This document shows positions 31,978 to 40,764 of a stretch of 61,989 nt of DNA, piece by piece. A program made the position numbers and the translations under genes. The notes under the pieces are model-generated. The model was not told the DNA's origin. It was given only the letters and a program-made list of their open reading frames with translations, and ran no database searches. How positions within the stretch are numbered: the first letter of the stretch is position 1; every line of letters begins with the position of its first letter. This stretch comes from Actinacidiphila acidipaludis (GTDB lineage Bacteria > Actinomycetota > Actinomycetes > Streptomycetales > Streptomycetaceae), in assembly GCF_019890725.1 (NCBI RefSeq), contig NZ_JAINZZ010000047.1, positions 1-61,989 on the forward strand, read 5' to 3'.

Positions 31978-34520
31978 GCCCCGGCCCGCGGCGGCCCGGC
32001 CTCGCCCCCGGCTCCGGCGGAAGTGCCGTCGGACCCCTCCGGGGCGCCGTCCGCCTCGGCTGGGGCCGCAGCCTCCAGCCCGTCGCTGGTCCCGTCCCCG
32101 TCCGCTCCCGCCGAGGCACCCGCCCCCTCAGCCTCCTGCTCGGCCCCCGCGGCCAGCAGGCAGTCCAGGAGGCTGACGGCGGCGGCCTTGTCCAGCGGGT
32201 CGTTGCCGTTGCCGCACTTGGGGGACTGGACGCACGAGGGACAGCCGAACTCGCACTCGCACGCGGCGATGGCCTCCCGGGTGGCGGTGAGCCAGGTGCG
32301 GGCGGTGTGGAAGGCGCGTTCGGCGAAGCCCGCACCGCCGGGGTGGCCGTCGTAGACGAAGACCGTCGGCAGTCCGGTGTCGGCGTGCAGGGGTATGGAG
32401 ACGCCGCCGATGTCCCAGCGGTCGCAGGTGGCGAAGAGCGGAAGGAGACCGATCGAGGCGTGCTCGGCGGCGTGCAGGGCGCCGGGCAGCTCCTCCGGGT
32501 GAATCCGGGCGGCGTCCAGCTGGTCCTCGGTGACCGTCCACCAGACAGCCCGGGTGCGCAGGGTCCGCGGTGGCAGGTCGAGCTTGGTCTCGCCCATCAC
32601 CTCACCGGTGATGAGGCGGCGGCGAAGGTAGGACACCACCTGGTGGGTCACCTCGACCGACCCGAAGTGGATCCGGGCCTCGCCCCAGGGCTCCTCGAGC
32701 TCGTCGGTGAGGACCCGCACCTCGGTGGTGTCGCGGGCCATCGTCGAGTACGGCGGGTCGGCGCGCTCGACCAGGGCAACGGAGTCCTCCAGGTCCAGCC
32801 GCCGGACCAGATAGGTGCGGCCCTGGTGGAGGTGGACGGCGCCCTCGTGGACGGAGGTGTGGGCGGCGCCGGCGTCGACCGTGCCGAGCAGCCGGCCGGT
32901 GCCCGCCTCGACCACCTGGACGGGGGTGCCGCCCTCGCCGCGGATGTCGGTGAGGTCGGCGGCCCGCTCCCGCCGGGTCCAGAACCACCCCGCGGCCCGG
33001 CGCCGCAGCAGTCCGCGCTTCTCCAGCTGCGGCAGCAGGGACGCGGCCTCGGGCCCGAACAGGTCGAGGTCGGCCTCGGTGAGCGGCAGCTCGGCGGCGG
33101 CCGCGCACAGGTGCGGGGCCAGCACGTACGGGTTGTCGGGGTCCAGCACCGTGGACTCGACGGGCCGCTCGAAGATCGCCTCGGGGTGGTGGACGAGGTA
33201 CGTGTCGAGCGGGTCGTCCCGGCCGACCATGATCGCCAGAGCGCCCTGCCCGGTGCGGCCCGCGCGGCCCGCCTGCTGCCACAGGGATGCCCGGGTCCCC
33301 GGGTAGCCGGCCAGCAGGACGGCGTCGAGCCCGCTGATGTCGACGCCCAGCTCCAGGGCGGAGGTGGAGGCCAGGCCGAGGAGGCGGCCGGAGTGCAGGT
33401 CGCGTTCGAGGGCGCGCCGCTCGTCGGCGAGGTAGCCGCCGCGGTAGGCGGCGACGCGGCGGGGGAGCGAGGGGTCGATCTCCGCCAGCCGCTCCTGGGC
33501 GATGAGCGCGATGAGCTCGGCACCGCGCCGGGAGCGGACGAACGTCACCGTGCGGACGCCCTGGAGGACCAGGTCGGTCAGCAGTTCGGCGGACTCCGCG
33601 GTGGCCGTGCGGCGGACCGGGGCGCCGTGCTCGCCGGACAGCTCGGTGAGCGGCGGCTCCCACAGCGCGAAGGCGAGCTCGCCGCGCGGCGAGGTGTCCT
33701 CGGTGACCTCGGCGACCTGGACGCCGGTCAGCCGGGTGGCGGCACGCGCCGGATCGGCCGCGGTGGCCGAGGCGAGCAGGAAGACCGGCTCCGCGCCGTA
33801 GCGGGCGCACACCCGCCGCAGCCGGCGCAGCACCTGGGCGACGTGCGAGCCGAAGACGCCGCGGTAGGTGTGGCACTCGTCGATCACCACGTAGCGCAGG
33901 CTGCGCAGGAAGGAGGACCAGCGGGCGTGACCGGGCAGGATGCCGCGGTGCAGCATGTCCGGGTTGGTCAGCACGTAGGTGGCGTACTGGCGCACCCACT
34001 CGCGTTCCTCGAACGGCGTGTCGCCGTCGTAGACGGCCGGGCGCACCGCCTGGCCCAGTGGGGCGGCCAGGGCCGCCACGGCGCGGCGCTGGTCGGCGGC
34101 GAGGGCCTTGGTGGGCGACAGGTACAGCGCGGTCGCCCCGCGCCCGCCGGCGGCCGAGCCGCCCCGGGCACGCGGTCCCGGCTCGGCGCCGTCCAGCAGC
34201 GCGCTGAAGACGGGTGCCAGGTACGCCAGCGACTTCCCGGACGCCGTTCCGGTCGCCACGACCACCGACTCGCCCCGCACCGCGTGCGCGGCCGCCCGCG
34301 CCTGGTGTTCCCACGGACGGTCGATACCGGCCGTCCTGATCGCCTCCACGACATCCGCCCGGATGCCCTCCGGCCAGGATGCATGCCTGCCGACCCGCGG
34401 GGGCAGGTGCTCCGTATGGGTGATGCGTACGGCTCGGTCGTCCCCCGCGGAAAGCCGCTCCAGAGCGGTCCGGGGAGACGTGCGTCCGTGCGCCGACTGC
34501 GCAAGATGATCCTGGGCCAT
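31974..34520 (-). CDS. DEAD/DEAH-box helicase with DUF1998 zinc-binding C-terminus (MrfA-like)
   Basis: About 848 residues. Helicase motif I is ATGTASGKSLAYL, motif II IDECHTYRG (DECH), and motif VI QQAGRAGRTGQG. The C-terminal DUF1998/MrfB-like region holds CECEFGCPSCVQSPKCGN (near 750-770), a four-Cys metal site as in B. subtilis MrfA, a DNA repair helicase. A Gly/Ala/Asp-rich tail ends it. The homologue Rv3649 is next to the tad cluster in M. tuberculosis, hence the name helicase/secretion neighbourhood, but a link to secretion is unproven. The start may be ATG 34520 or GTG 34526. Confidence 0.92.
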   Translation of the reverse strand: MAQDHLAQSAHGRTSPRTALERLSAGDDRAVRITHTEHLPPRVGRHASWPEGIRADVVEAIRTAGIDRPWEHQARAAAHAVRGESVVVATGTASGKSLAYLAPVFSALLDGAEPGPRARGGSAAGGRGATALYLSPTKALAADQRRAVAALAAPLGQAVRPAVYDGDTPFEEREWVRQYATYVLTNPDMLHRGILPGHARWSSFLRSLRYVVIDECHTYRGVFGSHVAQVLRRLRRVCARYGAEPVFLLASATAADPARAATRLTGVQVAEVTEDTSPRGELAFALWEPPLTELSGEHGAPVRRTATAESAELLTDLVLQGVRTVTFVRSRRGAELIALIAQERLAEIDPSLPRRVAAYRGGYLADERRALERDLHSGRLLGLASTSALELGVDISGLDAVLLAGYPGTRASLWQQAGRAGRTGQGALAIMVGRDDPLDTYLVHHPEAIFERPVESTVLDPDNPYVLAPHLCAAAAELPLTEADLDLFGPEAASLLPQLEKRGLLRRRAAGWFWTRRERAADLTDIRGEGGTPVQVVEAGTGRLLGTVDAGAAHTSVHEGAVHLHQGRTYLVRRLDLEDSVALVERADPPYSTMARDTTEVRVLTDELEEPWGEARIHFGSVEVTHQVVSYLRRRLITGEVMGETKLDLPPRTLRTRAVWWTVTEDQLDAARIHPEELPGALHAAEHASIGLLPLFATCDRWDIGGVSIPLHADTGLPTVFVYDGHPGGAGFAERAFHTARTWLTATREAIAACECEFGCPSCVQSPKCGNGNDPLDKAAAVSLLDCLLAAGAEQEAEGAGASAGADGDGTSDGLEAAAPAEADGAPEGSDGTSAGAGGEAGPPRAGA

Positions 34521-34622
34521 CGGCACTCAGTGTGTCACCGGCGTGGCGGTCAAACGCAGTAAGGCGTCGTGCTGCCCCACCGCGAAGTGATTGAATGCCA
34601 TCGCGGCTGCCGATCCTTCCCC

Positions 34623-34674
34623 TACCTTTCGGTGAGGAAGGCCCCTACTACCGTTACCTTCGGTGGGTAGCCCC
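34623..34674 (+). promoter_or_regulatory. Direct repeats and hairpin upstream of bldG
   Basis: Two imperfect copies of ACCTT(T)CGGTGnGG.AG-GCCCC lie at about 34623-34644 and 34655-34674. The second also folds: CTACCG / CGGTGGGTAG over TTACCTT. They are in the bldG promoter/leader, 40-90 bp before the GTG. Whether a protein binds DNA here or the RNA folds is unknown. Confidence 0.5.
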
Positions 34675-34712
34675 AGGGGGGCGCCGCGTCGATGCAAGGT
34701 GCTGGAGGATCC

Positions 34713-35054
34713 GTGGACCTGTCCCTGTCGACCCGAACCGTCGGCGATCGCACGATCGTCGAGGTCGGCGGCGAGATTGATGTGTACACCGCGCCCAAGC
34801 TGCGCGAGCAGCTGGTCGAGCTCGTGAACGACGGGAGTTACCACCTGGTCGTGGACATGGAGGGAGTCGACTTCCTCGACTCCACCGGCCTGGGAGTGCT
34901 CGTCGGCGGGCTCAAGCGGGTGCGTGCGCATGAGGGATCGCTGCGTCTGGTGTGCAACCAGGAGCGCATCCTGAAGATTTTCCGCATCACCGGTCTGACC
35001 AAGGTGTTCCCGATCCACACCTCGGTCGACGAGGCCGTCGCCGCCACCGACTGA
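34713..35054 (+). CDS. bldG: Anti-sigma factor antagonist BldG
   Basis: A 113-residue STAS-domain protein, exactly the length of S. coelicolor BldG, which is needed for aerial growth and antibiotic production. The phosphorylation site is Ser57 in FLDSTGLGVLVGG. By family knowledge, unphosphorylated BldG binds anti-sigma kinases (ApgA, UshX/PrsH) and frees sigma factors such as SigH. GGAGG precedes the GTG. The anti-sigma gene follows 88 bp later, and I recall that bldG is transcribed both alone and together with it. Confidence 0.96.
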   Translation: MDLSLSTRTVGDRTIVEVGGEIDVYTAPKLREQLVELVNDGSYHLVVDMEGVDFLDSTGLGVLVGGLKRVRAHEGSLRLVCNQERILKIFRITGLTKVFPIHTSVDEAVAATD

Positions 35055-35142
35055 CCTTCGAACCAGACGAGGGGCTCCGGACGGGCTCGCCGTCCGGGCC
35101 CTTGCGTTGCTCACCCAAAGGAACCAAGGGGGAGGCCCGGCC

Positions 35143-35556
35143 ATGCCCACCGTAGAACTGCTCTTCAGCGCCCAGCCCGAGCACGTGCGCACCGCGCGGC
35201 TCGTAGCGGCTGCCGTGGCGCGCCGGGCGGGGGTGGACGAGGCTGCCCTGGACGAGGTGCGGCTGGCTGTGGGCGAGGCGTGCAGCCGTGCCGTCGGCCT
35301 CCACCGCAACAGCGGCGTCGAGGACCCGGTGCGCGTGCGGCTCACCGAGGACGAGAAGAAGTTCTCCATCGAGGTGGCCGACGAGGTGCCCGGCACCTCC
35401 TCCGGCTCGAACCCCGGCGGCGGCGCCGACGAGCCCGCCGACGACGAGGGCGAGATGGGCCTGGCGGTCATCAGCGGCCTGGTCGACGACTTCGAGGTCA
35501 TCGACGGCGACAAGGGCGGGATCATCCGCATGAGCTGGCCGACGGTCTCCCTCTAG
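35143..35556 (+). CDS. apgA: Anti-sigma factor / HATPase kinase (ApgA-like)
   Basis: A 137-residue RsbW/SpoIIAB-like histidine-kinase fold. ALDEVRLAVGEACSRAV is the N box and GEMGLAVISGLVDDFEV the G2-like region. The nucleotide site contains a Gly/Ser/Asp-rich insert (GTSSGSNPGGGADEPADDEG), longer than in RsbW. It partners BldG; from memory the S. coelicolor protein is ApgA (SCO3548). AGGGGGAGG stands before the ATG. No cognate sigma gene is adjacent. Confidence 0.88.
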   Translation: MPTVELLFSAQPEHVRTARLVAAAVARRAGVDEAALDEVRLAVGEACSRAVGLHRNSGVEDPVRVRLTEDEKKFSIEVADEVPGTSSGSNPGGGADEPADDEGEMGLAVISGLVDDFEVIDGDKGGIIRMSWPTVSL

Positions 35557-35672
35557 CCACCCCGCCCCGCGGGGGGCCACACGTCCCCCGAACGGCCCCC
35601 TGAAGGCCCTCTTCTTCACCGCGCGCGGAATCGCCCGCGGTCATTTACCGTGGGAATTCCCTACGGGCACCC

Positions 35673-35701
35673 TTACGTGATCTTCTGCTGCTCCCTACAA
35701 T
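35673..35701 (+). promoter_or_regulatory. Probable hppA promoter
   Basis: TTACGT (35673-35678), 17-bp spacer, TACAAT (35696-35701). The -10 matches five of six consensus bases. It lies about 90 bp before the start codon, in relatively AT-rich DNA. Confidence 0.55.
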
Positions 35702-35789
35702 CCGTCCATCTTTGCTCAGCTCGCCTGAGCGCGCGGCTTGATCAGCCGTAGGAGCCGCACGCCCACGCGCCAAACGTCAAGGAGGACGA

Positions 35790-38171
35790 ATGGCGGGGCA
35801 ACTCACCCCTCAGTCGCTTGCTGCCGAGCCGGTTTTGACCGGCGGAAACCAAGCGATCATATGGATCATCGTGGTGGTCGCACTGGCCGCTCTGGCGCTC
35901 GCCGGGGTGCTGGTACGTGAAGTGCTCGCGGCCGACGAGGGCACCGACACCATGAAGAAGATCGCAGCTGCCGTGCAGGAAGGCGCCAACGCCTACCTCG
36001 CACGGCAGTTCCGTACCCTGGGGATCTTCGCCGTGGCGGCGTTCTTCCTGCTCATGCTGCTGCCGGCGGACACCATCTCGCAGCGGATCGGACGGTCGAT
36101 CTTCTTTCTGGTCGGCGCCGTCTTCTCCGCGGTGACCGGCTATATCGGAATGCGGCTCGCGGTCCGCAGCAATGTGCGGGTCGCGGCCGCCGCGCGGGCG
36201 GCGACACCGGAATCCGGTGAACCGCCAAAAGATCTTACCGAGGTCTCCCATCACGCAATGAAGATCGCTTTTCGCACCGGCGGCGTGGTCGGAATGTTCA
36301 CCGTCGGCCTCGGTCTGCTCGGTGCGTCCTGCGTGGTCCTGATCTACAAAGCCGACGCACCGAAGGTGCTCGAGGGATTCGGTTTCGGCGCGGCCCTTCT
36401 CGCGATGTTCATGAGGGTCGGCGGCGGGATCTTCACCAAGGCCGCGGACGTCGGCGCCGACCTGGTCGGCAAGGTCGAGCAGGGCATCCCCGAGGACGAC
36501 CCGCGCAACGCCGCGACCATCGCGGACAACGTGGGCGACAACGTCGGCGACTGCGCGGGCATGGCCGCCGACCTGTTCGAGTCCTACGCCGTCACCCTGG
36601 TGGCCGCGCTGATCCTCGGCAAGGTCACCTTCGGCAACGCCGGACTGGTCTTCCCGCTCATTATCCCGGCGATCGGCGTGCTCACCGCCATGGCCGGGAT
36701 CTTCGCGGTGGCCCCGCGACGGTCCGACCGCAGCGGCATGACCGCGATCAACCGCGGCTTCTTCATCTCAGCGATCATCTCGCTGGCCGGCGTCGCCATC
36801 GCCGTCTTCGCCTACCTCCCCTCCTCCTACTCCGACCTCAAGGGCGTCGGCACCGACATCACCGGGCACTCCGGCGATCCGCGGGTCCTGGCCCTGGTCG
36901 CGGTGGCCATCGGCATCGTGCTGGCCGCCCTGATCCAGCAGCTCACCGGGTACTTCACCGAGACCAGCCGCCGCCCGGTCCGCGACATCGGCAAGACCTC
37001 GCTGACCGGCCCGGCGACCGTGGTGCTCTCCGGCATCTCGCTGGGCCTGGAGTCCGCGGTGTACTCGGCGGTGCTGATCGCCCTCGCCGTCTACGGCGCG
37101 TTCCTGCTCGGCGGCACGTCGATCTTCCTGGCGCTGTTCGCGGTCGCACTCGCCGGCACCGGCCTGCTCACCACGGTCGGCGTGATCGTCGCCATGGACA
37201 CCTTCGGCCCGGTGTCCGACAACGCCCAGGGCATCGCCGAGATGTCCGGCGACGTGCACGGCGAGGGCGCCCAGGTGCTCACCGACCTGGACGCCGTCGG
37301 CAACACGACCAAGGCGATCACCAAGGGCATCGCCATCGCCACCGCGGTGCTGGCCGCGACCGCGCTGTTCGGCTCGTTCAAGGAGGCCACCGACACGGCC
37401 GTCAGCAAGGCCCATCCAGCCGCGTCGGACTCGCGCTGGCTGTCCCTGGACATCTCCCAGCCGAACAACCTCGTCGGGCTGCTGCTCGGCGCGGCGGTGG
37501 TCTTCCTCTTCTCGGGCCTCGCCATCAACGCGGTGTCGCGGTCCGCGGGCGCGGTCGTCTACGAGGTGCGCCGGCAGTTCCGCACCCGTCCCGGGATCAT
37601 GGACGGCACCGAACTGCCCGAGTACGGGCGGGTGGTGGACATCTGCACCAAGGACGCCCTGCGGGAGCTGGCGACACCGGGACTGCTCGCGGTGCTGGCA
37701 CCCATCGCCGTGGGCTTCTCCCTCGGCGTCGGCTCGCTCGCCTCGTACCTGGCGGGCGCGATCGGCGCCGGCACCCTGATGGCGGTGTTCCTCGCCAACT
37801 CCGGCGGGGCCTGGGACAACGCCAAGAAGCTCGTCGAGGACGGCCATCACGGCGGCAAGGGCAGCGACGCCCATGCGGCGACCGTCATCGGCGACACCGT
37901 CGGCGACCCGTTCAAGGACACCGCGGGCCCGGCGATCAACCCGCTGCTGAAGGTGATGAACCTGGTGGCGCTGCTGATCGCCCCCGCCGTGGTGAAGTTC
38001 AGCTACGGCGTCGACGCCAACCTCGCGGTGCGGATCCCCGTCGCCGCGTTCGCGCTGCTGGTCATCATCGGTGCGGTGTACGTCTCCAAGCGCCGCGGCA
38101 TCGCCATGGACGACCAGGGGGAGGACGGTGACCAGTCTCACGCCGACCACGGATCGACGGTGGCCGCCTGA
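35790..38171 (+). CDS. hppA: Membrane proton-pumping pyrophosphatase, K+-independent
   Basis: A 793-residue integral membrane pump with about 16 helices. It hydrolyses pyrophosphate and moves protons out. DVGADLVGKVEQGIPEDDPR and the later NVGDNVGDCAGMAADLFESY are the catalytic Mg-PPi loops; GNTTKA has Lys where K+-dependent enzymes have Ala, so it should not need potassium. A third acidic loop, GDTVGDPFKDTAGPAINPL, completes the site. AAGGAGG (35779-35785) gives a strong start. Codons near 36180-36420 are slightly less GC-rich than the rest. A tandem repeat and a terminator follow. Confidence 0.96.
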   Translation: MAGQLTPQSLAAEPVLTGGNQAIIWIIVVVALAALALAGVLVREVLAADEGTDTMKKIAAAVQEGANAYLARQFRTLGIFAVAAFFLLMLLPADTISQRIGRSIFFLVGAVFSAVTGYIGMRLAVRSNVRVAAAARAATPESGEPPKDLTEVSHHAMKIAFRTGGVVGMFTVGLGLLGASCVVLIYKADAPKVLEGFGFGAALLAMFMRVGGGIFTKAADVGADLVGKVEQGIPEDDPRNAATIADNVGDNVGDCAGMAADLFESYAVTLVAALILGKVTFGNAGLVFPLIIPAIGVLTAMAGIFAVAPRRSDRSGMTAINRGFFISAIISLAGVAIAVFAYLPSSYSDLKGVGTDITGHSGDPRVLALVAVAIGIVLAALIQQLTGYFTETSRRPVRDIGKTSLTGPATVVLSGISLGLESAVYSAVLIALAVYGAFLLGGTSIFLALFAVALAGTGLLTTVGVIVAMDTFGPVSDNAQGIAEMSGDVHGEGAQVLTDLDAVGNTTKAITKGIAIATAVLAATALFGSFKEATDTAVSKAHPAASDSRWLSLDISQPNNLVGLLLGAAVVFLFSGLAINAVSRSAGAVVYEVRRQFRTRPGIMDGTELPEYGRVVDICTKDALRELATPGLLAVLAPIAVGFSLGVGSLASYLAGAIGAGTLMAVFLANSGGAWDNAKKLVEDGHHGGKGSDAHAATVIGDTVGDPFKDTAGPAINPLLKVMNLVALLIAPAVVKFSYGVDANLAVRIPVAAFALLVIIGAVYVSKRRGIAMDDQGEDGDQSHADHGSTVAA

Positions 38172-38196
38172 TCCCTGACGGTGTGTCATCCATCAC

Positions 38197-38232
38197 GGCG
38201 TCCGGAACGGCGTCCGGAACGGCGTCCGGAAC
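38197..38232. repeat. Three perfect tandem copies of a 12-bp palindromic unit
   Basis: GGCGTCCGGAAC occurs at 38197, 38209 and 38221, each copy carrying the palindrome TCCGGA. It lies just beyond hppA. Confidence 0.95.
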
Positions 38233-38278
38233 GGCGGAGGCGAATCGGCCGCCGTGGGACGAGGAACCGTCACCGGAA

Positions 38279-38312
38279 CGGCGGGCGTCCGGCGTTGGCC
38301 GGGCGCCCGCCG
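38279..38312 (+). terminator. Probable hppA terminator
   Basis: CGGCGGGCG (38279-38287) pairs with CGCCCGCCG (38304-38312); inside, CCGGC and GCCGG extend the stem to a four-base loop. Confidence 0.7.
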
Positions 38313-38374
38313 TCGTGCGGGTCCGGCCGCTTGCGGCGAACGGCTTGAATATCGGATGAATCGGGTTGTTCCGG

Positions 38375-38390
38375 ACCACGGATTCGTGGT
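38375..38390. promoter_or_regulatory. Palindrome in the lipoprotein promoter
   Basis: ACCACG-GATT-CGTGGT is a perfect 6-4-6 palindrome. It lies 19 bp before a TATGTT -10 candidate (38409-38414) and so overlaps the expected -35. An operator is likely. Confidence 0.5.
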
Positions 38391-38448
38391 GCCCACCCGG
38401 TACCCGTGTATGTTCCGGGGCGGTAAGGCCACGGAAGGGACCCATCCG

Positions 38449-39024
38449 GTGAAGGTGAACACGAAGTTCCTGGCCGCGCTGTCCGGAGCGGCCCTGCTCC
38501 TGGCGCTGGCCGGGTGCAGCAGCGACGACTCCGGCAAGAAGCTGGACAGCTGGGCCAAGGGCGTCTGCGACCAGGCGGCCGGCCCGGCCAAGCAGATCGA
38601 CGCCGCGAACACCGCCATCAGCAAGGTGAACAGCGGCGGCAGCCCGCAGGAGGTCAAGAACGCCGACTCGGCCGCCTTCCAGCAGCTCTCCACCGCGTAC
38701 AAGGATCTCGCCGCGATCTTCCAGAAGGCCGGCGCCGCGCCCAACGGCGACGAGGGGCAGACGTTCCAGCAGAACGCCGTCACCACCCTCAACCACCTCT
38801 CCGCGCAGTACGAGAGCCTGAAGAAGCAGGTCGACGGGCTGAACACCAGCGACCAGACCAAGTTCGCCGACGGTCTCAAGGGCGTCTCCGACTCCCTGAC
38901 CAAGACCACCGCGGACGTCCAGAGCTCCATCACCACCCTCAGCCAGGGCGACGCGGGCAAGGCTCTCGCCCAGCAGCCCGGTTGCCAGCGGGTGTCCGGC
39001 ACCGCGTCACCCACCGCGAGCTGA
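38449..39024 (+). CDS. Small secreted lipoprotein
   Basis: A 191-residue lipoprotein. The signal peptide ends in LLLALAGCSSDD, a perfect lipobox with Cys at about residue 23. The mature part is helical, rich in Ala, Gln, Lys and Ser (AAFQQLSTAYKDLAAIFQKA; NHLSAQYESLKKQVDGLNTS) and probably a helical bundle. Two Cys (GVCDQ near the start and PGCQR near the end) may link its ends. It resembles the streptomycete family of small secreted proteins of unknown function. GGAAGGGA lies 10 nt before the GTG. The upstream palindrome suggests control. Confidence 0.85.
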   Translation: MKVNTKFLAALSGAALLLALAGCSSDDSGKKLDSWAKGVCDQAAGPAKQIDAANTAISKVNSGGSPQEVKNADSAAFQQLSTAYKDLAAIFQKAGAAPNGDEGQTFQQNAVTTLNHLSAQYESLKKQVDGLNTSDQTKFADGLKGVSDSLTKTTADVQSSITTLSQGDAGKALAQQPGCQRVSGTASPTAS

Positions 39025-39145
39025 CCGGTCGGCAGGTCCCGGGGCAGCCGAGCAGCCCGGCGCGCACCCGCCGGCCCGCGCCCTTCCCGGCGCGGGCACC
39101 CACGCTCGCGCGCCCCGGGCGCGGCGTTCCGCGACAATGAGCCGT

Positions 39146-40678
39146 GTGAGTACCCCCGGCACCGCCCGCATCCCCGCTCCCGGCAGCGCCGCGTCGCTGC
39201 GTGACGACCTGCTCGCCGCCGACTTCACCGCCGACGGCTGCCTCGACCTGCTCGGCGCGGTCGCCTACGCGGCGCTCTCCCGGGCCGAGACCGTCCCGGC
39301 GCTGCGCGCCACCCGTGGCGGCAGCCCGCTGGAGAGCCTCGTCCGGCTCTTCCTGCTCCAGCGCTCCGTCCCCTACGCCCGGGCCCGCGCCGCCCTGCCC
39401 GGCATCGAGCGGTACGAGGCGGACGGCTGGCTGGAGCGCGACGGCGACGAGGTCCGCGCGACCGTGGACGTCCGCCCGTACGCGGGGGACGGCGGCGAGG
39501 ACTGGTGGATCGTCTCCGACCTGGGCTGCGCGGTCGGCGGCGCCGGCGGGATCGGCAGCGCGCCCGGAGTCGACCGCGCCGAGCTGGTGCTCGGCGTCGG
39601 CGGCGCGTCCACCACGCTGTCCGGGATCACCGTGCGGAACCCGGTGGACCGGGCGCTGGACCTCGGCACCGGTTCGGGCATCCAGGCGCTGCACGCGTCC
39701 CGGCACGCCACCCGGGTCACCGCCACCGACCTCAACCCGCGCGCCCTGGACTTCGCCCGGCTCACCCTGGAGCTCTCCGGCGCCCGTGAGCCGGACCTGC
39801 GCCAGGGCAGCCTCTTCGAGCCGGTGGGCGACGAGCGGTTCGACCTCATCGTGTCCAACCCGCCGTTCGTGATCTCCCCGGGTGGCCGCTTCACCTACCG
39901 GGACGGCGGCATGGCCGGGGACGAGTTGTGCCGCACCCTGGTGCGGGAGTCCGCCGGGCACCTCACGGACGGCGGCTGGTGCCAGCTGCTCGCCAACTGG
40001 CAGCACGTCGACGGCGAGGACTGGCGGGACCGGCTGGCGGCCTGGATGCCCGCGGGCTGCGACGCGTGGGTCGTGCAGCGCGAGGTGCAGGACGTGGCGC
40101 AGTACGCCGAACTGTGGCTGCGGGACGCCGGCGACCACCGCGCGGACCCGGCGGCCTACGCCGAGCGCTACGACGCCTGGCTGGAGGAGTTCGAGCGCGC
40201 CAAGGTCACCGGCATCGGCTTCGGCTGGATCACGCTGCACAAGTCCGGGACCGCGGAGCCGGTGGTGAGCGTCGAGGAGTGGCCGCACCCGGTCGAGCAG
40301 CCGCTCGGCCCGGCCGTGGCGGACTGGTTCGCGCGCCAGGACTTCCTGCGCGCGCACGACGACGCCGCGCTGCTGGGCGCGCGCTTCACCCTCGCCCCGG
40401 ATGTGGTGCAGGAGCAGGTGGGGATGCCCGGTGCGGAGGATCCGGAGCACGTGGTGCTGCGGTCGGCGCGCGGCATGCGGCGGGCCACGAAGGTGGACAC
40501 GGTCGGCGCGGGCTTCGCCGGGGTGTGCGACGGGACGCTGCCGGCCGGCCGCATCGTGGACGCGATCGCCCAGCTGCTGGGCGAGGACCCGGTGGTGCTG
40601 CGGGACCGCACGCCGGAGTCCATCCGGCTGCTGGTGGGCCAGGGCTTCCTGGAACCCCTCACCGGCCCGGGCGCCTGA
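39146..40678 (+). CDS. SAM-dependent methyltransferase with DUF7059/DUF7782 flanking domains
   Basis: About 510 residues. The centre is a class I methyltransferase: LDLGTGSGIQALHAS (SAM-binding) and IVSNPPFVIS (NPPF, near residue 237), the signature of N-methyltransferases acting on Gln side chains, adenine or guanine. The N-terminal 130 residues resemble a winged-helix substrate domain, and 150 residues follow the catalytic core. This layout occurs throughout actinobacteria. GTG 39146 is chosen because GACAAT (39133-39138) ends 7 nt before it, which fits leaderless transcription; ATG 39137 overlaps that box. Substrate unknown. Confidence 0.85.
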   Translation: MSTPGTARIPAPGSAASLRDDLLAADFTADGCLDLLGAVAYAALSRAETVPALRATRGGSPLESLVRLFLLQRSVPYARARAALPGIERYEADGWLERDGDEVRATVDVRPYAGDGGEDWWIVSDLGCAVGGAGGIGSAPGVDRAELVLGVGGASTTLSGITVRNPVDRALDLGTGSGIQALHASRHATRVTATDLNPRALDFARLTLELSGAREPDLRQGSLFEPVGDERFDLIVSNPPFVISPGGRFTYRDGGMAGDELCRTLVRESAGHLTDGGWCQLLANWQHVDGEDWRDRLAAWMPAGCDAWVVQREVQDVAQYAELWLRDAGDHRADPAAYAERYDAWLEEFERAKVTGIGFGWITLHKSGTAEPVVSVEEWPHPVEQPLGPAVADWFARQDFLRAHDDAALLGARFTLAPDVVQEQVGMPGAEDPEHVVLRSARGMRRATKVDTVGAGFAGVCDGTLPAGRIVDAIAQLLGEDPVVLRDRTPESIRLLVGQGFLEPLTGPGA

Positions 40679-40727
40679 CCGGGGCGCCTGCTCGGGCGGG
40701 CCCGGGCCGCCACGCTCAACCGGCCCG

Positions 40728-40749
40728 GGGGCCGGCCCTTGCCGGCCCC
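40728..40749. terminator. Terminator between convergent methyltransferase and DUF2752 genes
   Basis: GGGGCCGGC (40728-40736), loop CCTT, GCCGGCCCC (40741-40749). Confidence 0.8.
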
Positions 40750-40764
40750 AGGCGCCGGCGCCCG

